From a virus, in the IMG/VR virus record IMGVR_UViG_3300042319_002138, positions 162,304 through 226,303 of that record: 64,000 nucleotides of DNA. The stretch is one strand, 5' to 3'. This document shows positions 53,338 through 61,357 of the stretch, piece by piece. Under the pieces are notes generated by a model. That model saw only the letters and a program-made list of their open reading frames with translations. It was not told the origin of the DNA and ran no database searches. Position numbers and translations under genes: made by a program. Each line of letters begins with the position of its first letter. Positions within the stretch are counted from its first letter, which is position 1.

Positions 53338-55231
53338 ATATTCTACTATAAAGGTCTTCTAAAAAATATTCTTTCATATCTGAATTGGTGGCGTAATCAC
53401 TGTAATGTGGGCTTAAATCTTCATTTTCTTCGTCCAAGACATCAGCATAGAAATCATTAAAATAAGACCAATGACCAAATGGTTCATCTATACATTCTTC
53501 ACAAAAACTTTCAAAAGCTTCTATTTCATCTGCATGTTCTGTAGTGTCATAATGTCTTTCAGGGTCATAATATTTTTTACAACTGTCCCAACATCCAGAT
53601 ATTTTGTTTTTTATTACATCTAAAATTAAATCTGTAGATTCAAAAACAAGATTATTATTTTCCCATATAGGTTGACCTAATAAATCTTTAATACTATCTA
53701 CAGCTGTAGTGTAAATACCACTAGATACAGCATTGTTATATGAACTTGCATAAGCCCAACCTAATTCCATTTTTAAATCATCAAACATTTCGTCTTCATT
53801 TATCAGGTCACCCATTAAATCATCATCTAATAACATGTCTTCCCTAAATGGTTCACCGTTTTCCAATTCTCCGTCTATAAAACCACCTTTCCTAATATAT
53901 TTTTTTATATACTCTAAAGCTTTTTGGTCATCTGTAACCAAATCCCACACATTACTTTTCCATTCACGACCAATAAGGTCACTGGCTGAGTAAGGTTCCC
54001 AATAATCTTCATCACAAAAAACAGCTTTGGCTAGATACCTATTCATATAACTGTAACCACCATCATTATCTTCAAATAATCGTATAAGGTCACACCAATC
54101 ACCAGCAATAAAATATAATTTACCACTTCGATATTCTATATCTATAAATTGACCAGCAATATAAGGACCAACTATTTCTATAGGGAATGTTTGGTATCTA
54201 TTATAAATTTGTGCCGGAGTTAAATCAGTTTTTACTTCAATTTCTTTAGCCCAACCCCAATCATCTTCTTCAGATTCATTTAATTTATTTCCTTGGCTGA
54301 CAACTATTAAATCCTCCCAACTGTAACTATTTGTACGACCAATCCATTTAACTTGTATGGGTAAACTATCACCAAAAGTCGTGTAAACGTCATTAATGAT
54401 ACCCACTTCTTCTATTGGATTATCTTCATCGTCGGCATTATAAAATCTTGAATTTTCAGATATTCTAACGTTAAAACCAAGAACATCTGTCAATTCATAA
54501 CCTAAATCTTTAAAATCTTTAAGTGGTGTTTCAATATCACCCCTCATCCAATCAATGTCATCTAATTCTTTAGATTCATTCATTGTTTTTGGTTCTAATG
54601 GTGGACTTAATAAGAACTTTTGATTAATCCAATTTCTCAATTCATTCTCAACAAAATATTCTGGAACTGGTTCTGAATCTGGTTTTGATGCTGCTAATTC
54701 AGATATATATCTAGCAAATTTAATTTTGAATTTTCTATCCATCATATGTAACAAACCATCTGAGATAAAAAATATTTTTGATATGGGGTCTTCGTGAGGG
54801 ATATCACCCTCAACAGCATCCATAACATGAATTAAAGTTCTACCCCACCATTTTTTATAACCTCTAGTATCTTCTAATCCTGGTTTTATTATTTTATTGA
54901 AAGCCCTAATAGAACTACCAACAAAACCGGCCACAGCTATTTGTGGAAAAAACCACGGTATCAATCTTATTAAGGCTTTATAAACCCCCTCACCGATATC
55001 GTATGTTAAATTTTTATTTTGAGCAGTTTCAACTAAAGTTCTTAATTGACCAAAAGTGATTGGGCCCTGTTTTTTACAAAACTGTTCTTTTTCACAAACA
55101 TCTGAAATAACTTTTTGAGATGGAGCAACAACACCCTTAGATGGTTCAGTATGTTTTGGTAAATCTATTAGGTTTGAGTTGTCTAACTCTTCCTCAGTTT
55201 CCTTTAATATTTTTCTAATGATTTCTTTCAT
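53336..55231 (-). CDS. Large multi-module tagged protein
   Basis: The 631-residue product begins MKEIIRKILKETEEELDNSN. It has a hydrophobic/helical domain (about 60-205) and then two internal module starts, MNESKELDDIDWMRGDIE near 220 and LNESEEDDWGWAKEIE near 315. A long acidic C-terminal region is rich in Asp/Tyr/Trp. The module-start pattern (L/M)-(K/N)-E-S...DW is shared with the tagged genes at 24182, 25552 and 60012. I infer a polyprotein-like virion cargo that may be cut at the K/N-E-S sites. Confidence 0.6.
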   Translation of the reverse strand: MKEIIRKILKETEEELDNSNLIDLPKHTEPSKGVVAPSQKVISDVCEKEQFCKKQGPITFGQLRTLVETAQNKNLTYDIGEGVYKALIRLIPWFFPQIAVAGFVGSSIRAFNKIIKPGLEDTRGYKKWWGRTLIHVMDAVEGDIPHEDPISKIFFISDGLLHMMDRKFKIKFARYISELAASKPDSEPVPEYFVENELRNWINQKFLLSPPLEPKTMNESKELDDIDWMRGDIETPLKDFKDLGYELTDVLGFNVRISENSRFYNADDEDNPIEEVGIINDVYTTFGDSLPIQVKWIGRTNSYSWEDLIVVSQGNKLNESEEDDWGWAKEIEVKTDLTPAQIYNRYQTFPIEIVGPYIAGQFIDIEYRSGKLYFIAGDWCDLIRLFEDNDGGYSYMNRYLAKAVFCDEDYWEPYSASDLIGREWKSNVWDLVTDDQKALEYIKKYIRKGGFIDGELENGEPFREDMLLDDDLMGDLINEDEMFDDLKMELGWAYASSYNNAVSSGIYTTAVDSIKDLLGQPIWENNNLVFESTDLILDVIKNKISGCWDSCKKYYDPERHYDTTEHADEIEAFESFCEECIDEPFGHWSYFNDFYADVLDEENEDLSPHYSDYATNSDMKEYFLEDLYSRI

Positions 55232-55236
55232 TCTTA

Positions 55237-55244
55237 TATAAATA
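55237..55244 (-). promoter_or_regulatory. TATTTATA element (minus strand)
   Basis: Five nt before the start of the 631-residue gene. Confidence 0.5.
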
Positions 55245-55268
55245 TTTTGCCAAACAAAAAAGTATGCT

Positions 55269-55276
55269 TATATTTG
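55269..55276 (+). promoter_or_regulatory. Host-type promoter box TATATTTG
   Basis: Fifteen nt before the lipoprotein gene. Confidence 0.6.
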
Positions 55277-55291
55277 TATAAATAATAAGTT

Positions 55292-55750
55292 ATGGTAAAG
55301 AATTTTATATATTTCATCGTTTTTGTTTTTACTTTTGTCCTTACTTCATGTAAGAAAGAACCTAATAACCACAAAATAAAGTATGAGATTGAGTTTATTG
55401 AGGGTTGTCAATCAGGTAGTTCAAATGCTATTGATGTAAACTGTACACCACATTATAATGATGTACCATCAGATTTACCTTATATTAATAAAACTCAAAT
55501 ACAACATGGGTTTATATGGAAGTATGAGTATTGGCAATTGCATGATGGTGACAAAGTATTTTTCAATGTTATGCCACAACAAGGATATCATTTTATTATG
55601 AGAGTTTATGTAGATGGTACATTGGTCTCGTATCGAGAAATATTAACAAGTTATGGTTCTTATTATGTTACCACTACTTTAGATATTTGGGGTATCAATA
55701 ACAAAGCTGATGTTGATAGTGGTGTTATAGAATTTATTTATTCAGAATAA
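55292..55750 (+). CDS. Lipoprotein of unknown function
   Basis: The 152-residue protein has a signal peptide ending in the lipobox LTSC (Cys at about 20), then a beta-rich domain containing GYHFIMRVYVDGTLVSYREI. Exported phage lipoproteins often block superinfection, which is a possible but unproven role. Own host-type promoter; a terminator lies about 90 nt downstream. Confidence 0.65.
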   Translation: MVKNFIYFIVFVFTFVLTSCKKEPNNHKIKYEIEFIEGCQSGSSNAIDVNCTPHYNDVPSDLPYINKTQIQHGFIWKYEYWQLHDGDKVFFNVMPQQGYHFIMRVYVDGTLVSYREILTSYGSYYVTTTLDIWGINNKADVDSGVIEFIYSE

Positions 55751-55840
55751 CTTTTACTGTTTTAGTATATATTTAATAATGTTGACAACGTAATTTCGCC
55801 CCTCGTTAGTTTATTTAGATGGTAAGAGGTTGTTGGTGAC

Positions 55841-55874
55841 AAAAAAGGGGACTTAATGTCCCCCTTTTTTTTTT
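55841..55874. terminator. Bidirectional intrinsic terminator
   Basis: AAGGGGAC and GTCCCCC stem with A and T runs, between the lipoprotein gene and the convergent tagged gene. Confidence 0.8.
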
Positions 55875-55875
55875 A

Positions 55876-57300
55876 TTAAATTTTTGTTGATTTTTCTTTT
55901 ATAGTTTCTAAAACAGAAGTAGGTATATCTGATGTAGATTTACCAATGTAATCATCAAGGAAACCAGATTCAGTTTTAATACCATACATTGAAGTATCAG
56001 GTTGTACTTGTTTTCTTAGTTTCATCATGTTGATTGTTCTATATGATTCTGGGTCTAATGGGTCAACTTTAACTATCTTCTCAACTAAGTCTTCTGGATT
56101 AGATAAGAATACATAGAAAGAAGTTTGACCGTGTTTTGCTCTTTCTTCAGCACTCATAGACCATTTTCTAAACAATACTTTACTATCTGTATTGTTTATT
56201 TGTTTTGCGTCAACTACTTTAGATAATTCATATTTTTGGTCATCTGTCAATTCCTTATTCAAGTCATTCATAACATCAATATTATTAAGAATAGATGGAT
56301 TGAATTTAACTAAAGTCATTTTTTGTAACTCTGTTAAATGTTCTTGCATTTGTTTATAATCATTAGCGTTAACTGTACCTTTGACGTAGTTAGTGATAAA
56401 GTCCATTTTTTGTTTATCATTAAGGTCAGACGCTAAAATACTAAAAGCTTTAGAGTTAAGTCCACCTTTTTTAATAATTTTACTAATCACGTTAGTTTTT
56501 TGTTCAGGTGTAATATAATCTTTAAATTTAGCGTACTCATCAAATTTAGGGTCATCAAGGAAAGAAGCTATTTTTATAGCTAATTTTTTCTTAGTGTGTG
56601 AAGGATTAAAAGCTTCCACAACCGCCATCATATCAGGAGTCACCCAATAAGGTGCGTTACTGTGTGAATCATCTCGTGCATCCCACCAAGTTAAATCTCT
56701 ACCATTACCATCAAATCTCCATTGTAAAGCGTATTTGTAATGTGTACTATCACTATTAACTAAATTATTGTTAATAAAAAAGTAGAAATTTGAGTGTTCA
56801 CTATAGGAGTCAAAATAAGTATTTAAATTATTATCACCACTTTTACCAGCTATACACCACTTAGACCCAGCACCATATTTACATGAAGCTTCAACTGTGA
56901 ATGGTACGTAAATCACAACACCATCTTTGTCATAAATTTTTGTCGCTTCTTTAGAAATTCTTTTGTCTTTTTCATCTTTTAAAGCTTGAGCAACAACATC
57001 ATTTAATTCAGATAAAGATTTATAAGTATTAATATCTTTTTGTTTAATTCTAGGTAATAGTCTATGATAGTCCACTACAGCTTTAGCTATTTGGTCAGCC
57101 ATTGGTATACTGTCATCTTGATTTTTACCTAAAGCGGTTTTAATCATCCAGTCAAGATATTTGTTATTTCCTGATGGGTCAACCTCAACAAACATATCAA
57201 CAAGTTCGGTATGGTCTTCACCATATTTTTTAATTACATCTTCTCTTCTACCTTCTAATAATATAGTAGATTCTAAAATTTGAGATAAGTTAAATTTCAT
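55876..57300 (-). CDS. KYGxGSKWC-family protein, tagged copy A
   Basis: I start at 57300 (MKFNLSQILESTILLEGRRE), after a TATTTATA element. The 474-residue protein has a tag-like N-terminus, a KYGEDHTE...DPSGNNKYLDWM segment, then ASCKYGAGSKWCIAGK near residue 163. FYFFINN and YALQW strands and a long helical C-terminal region follow. Two other proteins in the window (58649, 61900) share the KYGxGSKWC and DPxxNxKYxxW segments. The family is frequent in large phages; I do not know its activity. Confidence 0.6.
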   Translation of the reverse strand: MKFNLSQILESTILLEGRREDVIKKYGEDHTELVDMFVEVDPSGNNKYLDWMIKTALGKNQDDSIPMADQIAKAVVDYHRLLPRIKQKDINTYKSLSELNDVVAQALKDEKDKRISKEATKIYDKDGVVIYVPFTVEASCKYGAGSKWCIAGKSGDNNLNTYFDSYSEHSNFYFFINNNLVNSDSTHYKYALQWRFDGNGRDLTWWDARDDSHSNAPYWVTPDMMAVVEAFNPSHTKKKLAIKIASFLDDPKFDEYAKFKDYITPEQKTNVISKIIKKGGLNSKAFSILASDLNDKQKMDFITNYVKGTVNANDYKQMQEHLTELQKMTLVKFNPSILNNIDVMNDLNKELTDDQKYELSKVVDAKQINNTDSKVLFRKWSMSAEERAKHGQTSFYVFLSNPEDLVEKIVKVDPLDPESYRTINMMKLRKQVQPDTSMYGIKTESGFLDDYIGKSTSDIPTSVLETIKEKSTKI

Positions 57301-57301
57301 T

Positions 57302-57712
57302 TTATTTCTTTTTTTTATAAATATCACCTTTCCGCTTAAATTTCCTTAAAACTTTATGTGATTCTTCAGTTATTTTATATCCTTTCCTTATGTTATCCTC
57401 TGAAGGTATAAATCTTAGGTTAGAAATACCCCCTATTTTTTCGGGTGGGATGTTATTATTGTAACCGTAAATTATTGGTACCGTGTGGTCCAAATGATAA
57501 CAGGAAGGTCCCCTAAAACACCGTTTGTCATAGTTTATTAATTTAAAAAGTGGTTGTGATTCAGTTATAACCCATACTTTTATATAATAAAGTCTTTTTT
57601 CTAAATCTTTTATAGCATTTAATTTACGTTTTTTGAGGTGTGGGTTTTTTCTAACCAAGACTCTACATTCCTGAATTAACTCAAGGTCCTTTTTACTTTT
57701 AGGTATAGCCAT
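57302..57712 (-). CDS. HNH-type endonuclease-like protein
   Basis: The 136-residue basic protein has CFRGPSCYHLDHTVPIIYGY followed by a G-x-x-NLRFIPSEDN segment, which fits the H-N-N arrangement of HNH nucleases with one Cys pair upstream. The body is Lys/Arg-rich. It lies upstream of copy A, on the same strand, within 1 nt of that gene's TATTTATA region. Probably another homing-type gene. Confidence 0.6.
   Translation of the reverse strand: MAIPKSKKDLELIQECRVLVRKNPHLKKRKLNAIKDLEKRLYYIKVWVITESQPLFKLINYDKRCFRGPSCYHLDHTVPIIYGYNNNIPPEKIGGISNLRFIPSEDNIRKGYKITEESHKVLRKFKRKGDIYKKKK
57316..57323 (-). promoter_or_regulatory. TATTTATA element (minus strand)
   Basis: Fifteen nt before the start of copy A; it lies inside the 3' end of the HNH-type gene. 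Confidence 0.45.
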
Positions 57713-57758
57713 TTACTTATTTTAATGTATACATATAATTATATAAAAATTGTATATT

Positions 57759-57944
57759 ATGAATAATGAACAAAAGGCAAAAATTTACGACCAAATACTT
57801 AGAGAACATGATGAAATGGCTAGACAAGTATCGGCTATAAAAAATAAATTTGATTTAACTAGAGAAGATGAAAAACAAATGGAATCTTTAAAAAAAGAAA
57901 TGGATTTATTACAAAGAAAAGCAATGTCTTTAGGTAGTCTTTAA
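57759..57944 (+). CDS. Small coiled-coil protein
   Basis: Starting at ATG 57759 gives 61 residues (MNNEQKAKIYDQILREHDEM) forming one long charged helix. Function unknown. The tmRNA follows 50 nt later. Confidence 0.55.
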   Translation: MNNEQKAKIYDQILREHDEMARQVSAIKNKFDLTREDEKQMESLKKEMDLLQRKAMSLGSL

Positions 57945-57967
57945 TTTGATTATTTAATATTTATTCT

Positions 57968-57975
57968 TATATTTG
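57968..57975 (+). promoter_or_regulatory. tmRNA promoter box TATATTTG
   Basis: Ends 20 nt before the tmRNA 5' end; a boxA GTTCTTTGA lies between them at 57981-57989. Confidence 0.65.
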
Positions 57976-57995
57976 TAAGAGTTCTTTGAATTATT

Positions 57996-58388
57996 GGGGG
58001 TGTTTTTGGATTTGACTGGTTAACGATTGGTAATGGGTAAGCATGTCGTGAAATAATACTATCACGTTAATACACGTATTGAAACTTCAAACGGCGACGT
58101 ATTCGCAAACGCAACTGTAGGTCACTTTGTGACTGAAGGTGCAACAGTAGCTGCCTAATCATATTAGGTGTTACTACGGGGTCGGCAGACATATAACCTA
58201 GCAACAGAAGTCGTAGTTGTGGTGGATTATCATTGAACCCAAAATCGAATGATACCCATTGTTTGTTGATTTACAATGGTAAATAATAAATCAAATATTT
58301 TGTCCATTTAGATTAAAATGGAATAAGCATGTAGAAGACGTTAGTAATGTAACGCAGGACGAGGGTTCGAAACCCTCCACCTCCACCA
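57996..58388 (+). ncRNA. ssrA: tmRNA (transfer-messenger RNA)
   Basis: The 5' GGGGGTG pairs with 3' CACCTCC, including a G3-U pair like tRNA-Ala; T arm GAGGG-TTCGAAA-CCCTC; discriminator A and an encoded CCA. The tag reading frame probably resumes at GCA 58105 (after GTATTC) and encodes ANATVGHFVTEGATVAA with stop TAA 58156-58158; the AA end suits ClpXP recognition. tmRNA rescues stalled ribosomes and tags incomplete proteins. Full length, with a host-type promoter and boxA. Confidence 0.95.
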
Positions 58389-58396
58389 AAATTAAT

Positions 58397-58422
58397 CCTC
58401 AGTAAAATGGGGGTTTTTTATT
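58397..58422 (+). terminator. Weak terminator after tmRNA
   Basis: CCTC and GGGG stem followed by six T residues. Confidence 0.5.
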
Positions 58423-58441
58423 TTAAATAAATTTATTACAC

Positions 58442-58472
58442 TTGAAAAATGATAATTAAATAATTATATTTA
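58442..58472 (+). promoter_or_regulatory. Promoter candidate of the RNA at 58480
   Basis: TTGAAA 58442-58447, 17-nt spacer, TATATTTA 58465-58472. Confidence 0.5.
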
Positions 58473-58479
58473 AATAAAA

Positions 58480-58632
58480 GTGGGATAACTTGTGTAGGTG
58501 CCACAGAGTTCTGCAGACTCACTACACTCTAACTGTTTCCTTGTTTAGAAAAACAAGGTGGTGGAATCCGAAAGATATTATATCCATTCGGCCCTATTAA
58601 GACTCACAGAAATGTGGGTCTTTTTTTTTGTA
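58480..58632 (+). ncRNA. Small structured RNA after the tmRNA
   Basis: GTGTAG/CTACAC encloses CAGA/TCTG; CCTTGTTT-AGAA-AAACAAGG is a perfect 8-bp hairpin (58539-58558); CCGAA/TTCGG follows; the transcript ends in the AGACTCACA/TGTGGGTCT terminator. No ORF. Identity unknown; a promoter and terminator make it a complete unit. Confidence 0.6.
58600..58629 (+). terminator. Intrinsic terminator
   Basis: AGACTCACA-GAAA-TGTGGGTCT followed by nine T residues. Confidence 0.9.
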
Positions 58633-58637
58633 CAGTA

Positions 58638-58645
58638 TATTTATT
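58638..58645 (+). promoter_or_regulatory. TATTTATT element
   Basis: Three nt before ATG 58649. Confidence 0.45.
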
Positions 58646-58648
58646 AAT

Positions 58649-59824
58649 ATGAATATTAAAAAAATTATTTTAGAAGAAATTAAACGTTCACTTTTTGAGG
58701 GTATTGAACATATACAAAATCTTTATAAATCTTGGGCTAATAAGAAAAGTGGTAACCCTGAGGCTGCCATGAAAATAATGGATGATGTAATTGATAATAG
58801 AAGAAGTCTACCAAAAAAAGATTTTGCTAATTACAATTCTTATGAAGAATTATTAAAAGATTTAAATCAAATTAAAAAGGCTAAAGCCCCTGATGATGTT
58901 ACTAAGTTTTATGAAGATAAAGACTTGTTGGTAGTGGCAGCTAATACGTGGGAAGCGTCTTGTAAATATGGTGCGGGTTCTAAATGGTGTACAACTGCTA
59001 AAGATACTAGTTCATACTGGGATAGACATAATACTACTGGAACTGAATTCTTTTGGATTTTTAAAAACAAACCACAGGACGACCCAAATCATAAATTTTC
59101 TTACCATATTAAAGCAGGGGGTGGAACCGATTGGTGTAATGCAGTTAATAATTGTAAAACAAATCCTCAAATTATAATTCATCTACATCCAAAATACGAA
59201 CAAATTATTGAAAAATTAATGGAGTACCACAACTCAAGAAAAATGACGGCATCACCAGAACAAATTGGTCGTATTAATTATAACTATATTAATGATTGGT
59301 TAACTAATAATGGACATGATTTTATTACAACATTTGAGGATTTAATAAATTTTAAGAGTTTTATTGAAAGTCACTCATATTTTATAATAAATAATGAAGT
59401 TATGGATGGATTATTTGACTCACCTGGTTTTGATCTGGAAGAGTTATTACACCTCGGTATGGATAAGGAAGAGTTATATGATATGTTATTACAAGATTTG
59501 AATAATTCACCATTTAATGATTATTATATTGATAGAGATATGTTATTACGAGAATTAACCTATACGGTTAAATTAATATTAGGACAGAAGTATAATATTA
59601 ACCCAGACCTACCCATTGGGGAAGAAATAGAGAGAGTGTTTGGCAGACCTTTAGAAATCTCAGATGTTTTAACTGAAGAAATAGTTGATGAATATGAAGA
59701 AGAATTTAATGAAATATTAGATGAAGTAGTAGGGTTTGAAATGAGTAACCATTATTATAAAGAAGCAGAATTATTTATTGGAGATTATTTAGAAGAATAC
59801 AAAATAAAAAATAATCTTGATTAA
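58649..59824 (+). CDS. KYGxGSKWC-family protein, tagged copy B
   Basis: I start at ATG 58649, giving 391 residues beginning MNIKKIILEEIKRSLFEGIE, a tag variant. ASCKYGAGSKWCTTAKDTSS at about 111-130 is nearly identical to copy A, followed by FFWIFKN, KFSYHI and DWCNAVNN strands. The C-terminal half is acidic and helical. Function unknown; shares the domain with copies A and C. Confidence 0.6.
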   Translation: MNIKKIILEEIKRSLFEGIEHIQNLYKSWANKKSGNPEAAMKIMDDVIDNRRSLPKKDFANYNSYEELLKDLNQIKKAKAPDDVTKFYEDKDLLVVAANTWEASCKYGAGSKWCTTAKDTSSYWDRHNTTGTEFFWIFKNKPQDDPNHKFSYHIKAGGGTDWCNAVNNCKTNPQIIIHLHPKYEQIIEKLMEYHNSRKMTASPEQIGRINYNYINDWLTNNGHDFITTFEDLINFKSFIESHSYFIINNEVMDGLFDSPGFDLEELLHLGMDKEELYDMLLQDLNNSPFNDYYIDRDMLLRELTYTVKLILGQKYNINPDLPIGEEIERVFGRPLEISDVLTEEIVDEYEEEFNEILDEVVGFEMSNHYYKEAELFIGDYLEEYKIKNNLD

Positions 59825-59847
59825 TTAAAAAAAAGATATTATATTTG
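59817..59847 (+). promoter_or_regulatory. Promoter of the RNA at 59855
   Basis: TTGATT 59817-59822, 17-nt spacer, TATATTTG 59840-59847. Confidence 0.65.
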
Positions 59848-59854
59848 TACTGTT

Positions 59855-59985
59855 GAGTGATTAAACGGTCTCCCCAGGGTAACTAAAATGGGTTGAAGAT
59901 AGTAGTAGAATTAGTTACATCCACTTTTCACCACAAAGTAGCTACGACCCCCTTGATGATAGTACGTAATCATGGGGGTTTTTTT
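59855..59985 (+). ncRNA. Small structured RNA with promoter and terminator
   Basis: Between the promoter and the ACCCCC..GGGGGT terminator lies about 90 nt without an ORF, with AACTAA/TTAGTT and GTAGCTAC-type pairings. A complete small transcription unit of unknown identity. Confidence 0.55.
59947..59985 (+). terminator. Intrinsic terminator
   Basis: ACCCCCTTGATGAT/GTAATCATGGGGGT stem followed by T residues. Confidence 0.85.
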
Positions 59986-59997
59986 ATGCCTATTATA

Positions 59998-60005
59998 TAT
60001 TTATA
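59998..60005 (+). promoter_or_regulatory. TATTTATA element
   Basis: Exact copy, 6 nt before ATG 60012. Confidence 0.5.
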
Positions 60006-60011
60006 ATAAAA

Positions 60012-60548
60012 ATGAAAAATATAATTAAAAAAATATTAAAGGAATCTGATTTAGATTGGATTAAAGATATTTCTGATGAAGTACCTTCTTGGAGTAATAG
60101 AGTTAAATTACCTATCGAAGATTTAGTGTTTGATTACATGTTAGAAAATACTAATTTATTCAACGAATTATACAGAGAAGGGTATTATTCACCAACGGAA
60201 GAGTATAAATTAAGATTTACACCTGAAGAATGGGATGACTATGGGTTTGACCAATGGGAAAGTGGTGATTGGAAAGAAAATGGTGAATGGGATAATACAC
60301 CTAACCTTACTGATTGGAGTATAATGGAACCACTTTTAAAGGATTGTTCTAAATGGGAACATATGTCACAAGAAAATGTAGATTGGGATTTAGATGCCCA
60401 ATCTTTTACAGATAGACTTATTTGGCAAAGAAAAAGTGATGGTAGATATTTTGGTGCAACTATTTATGGTACATCTTACGATGGTTGGGAAGGTAATGAC
60501 GAATTTTTGAGGGAGATATTCCAAAAGAAAGTAACAATTTTTGTATAG
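60012..60548 (+). CDS. Tagged acidic protein
   Basis: The 178-residue product begins MKNIIKKILKESDLDWIKDI, a perfect tag plus the LKES..DW module start. The rest is very rich in Trp/Asp/Glu (WDDYGFDQWESGDW), like parts of the large tagged proteins. The next tagged gene follows after 4 nt. Function unknown. Confidence 0.65.
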   Translation: MKNIIKKILKESDLDWIKDISDEVPSWSNRVKLPIEDLVFDYMLENTNLFNELYREGYYSPTEEYKLRFTPEEWDDYGFDQWESGDWKENGEWDNTPNLTDWSIMEPLLKDCSKWEHMSQENVDWDLDAQSFTDRLIWQRKSDGRYFGATIYGTSYDGWEGNDEFLREIFQKKVTIFV

Positions 60549-60552
60549 TATT

Positions 60553-60975
60553 ATGGATAAATTTTTAAGAAAAATAATCAAAGAAGAACTTGACGATTCA
60601 ATGGATTGGATTAAACAACATGCTTTCCATTTGGATTTAATGTCACAAAATAAAAGAAAGATAGAATCATTATCAGAAGTTAAAAAAATATTATTTAATC
60701 CGGCTGTACAAACATTTAGTGAAAAGTTTAAGACTGTGGCATATTATTTAGAGGACATGAATTACATGCCTGAAAATCTTATCTTTGATGAATATCTTTC
60801 TTATATAGAAATAAAAAGACACCCACAAGGTAAAGGTCTTTTTATTAAAAAGGGTAGATATTTTGTTGGACCAACAGTAAGTGATGATGAACTTATTGAA
60901 ATGAGTAAAGAAGTAGGTTCTTTTTGGTTTGAGGAATTTGTTGGCAGTTTTTTACCAAATAGATTATATAGGTAA
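60553..60975 (+). CDS. Tagged protein
   Basis: Starting at ATG 60553 gives 140 residues beginning MDKFLRKIIKEELDDSMDWI, a tag with an I-K-E site followed by the DW signature. The remaining domain is helical with a beta hairpin near RHPQGKGLFIKKGRYF. Its end overlaps a minus-strand gene by 12 nt. Function unknown. Confidence 0.65.
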   Translation: MDKFLRKIIKEELDDSMDWIKQHAFHLDLMSQNKRKIESLSEVKKILFNPAVQTFSEKFKTVAYYLEDMNYMPENLIFDEYLSYIEIKRHPQGKGLFIKKGRYFVGPTVSDDELIEMSKEVGSFWFEEFVGSFLPNRLYR

Positions 60976-61278
60976 TTTATTTTCACGAATCATTTTTTGA
61001 ATGTAAGTTTTTAAATTACCGACTATTTCTTTGTAGTTAACTTCAGGAAATTCATTAGGGTATCTCTCGTTTAACGTTTCTTGTTCCCTTATATCATTAC
61101 AACTATTATAGATATCACGAATCATTTCTAGATAAATTAATTCTTTATCATATACGTCTTCAACTTTTCTTTCCAATACTTGTCCTTCAAGTTCTTGACA
61201 ATACTCAATTAGTTCTTCAACAGGCCCAAAACCCGTTAGATGTTCATTACCTTTGAATATTTGTCTTATATTTTTCAT
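60964..61278 (-). CDS. Hypothetical protein
   Basis: The 104-residue acidic helical protein begins MKNIRQIFKGNEHLTGFGPV. The first residues recall the tag, but no L-x-E site follows. Antisense overlap with the gene at 60553. Function unknown. Confidence 0.5.
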   Translation of the reverse strand: MKNIRQIFKGNEHLTGFGPVEELIEYCQELEGQVLERKVEDVYDKELIYLEMIRDIYNSCNDIREQETLNERYPNEFPEVNYKEIVGNLKTYIQKMIRENKLPI

Positions 61279-61326
61279 CCTAAATAATTTTTATTGATTT
61301 TATACTACAAATATACAAAAATTTAT

Positions 61327-61334
61327 TATATTTG
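61327..61334 (+). promoter_or_regulatory. Host-type promoter box TATATTTG
   Basis: Twenty-three nt before ATG 61358. Confidence 0.65.
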
Positions 61335-61357
61335 TAAGAACAATAAAAACAAAAGAT

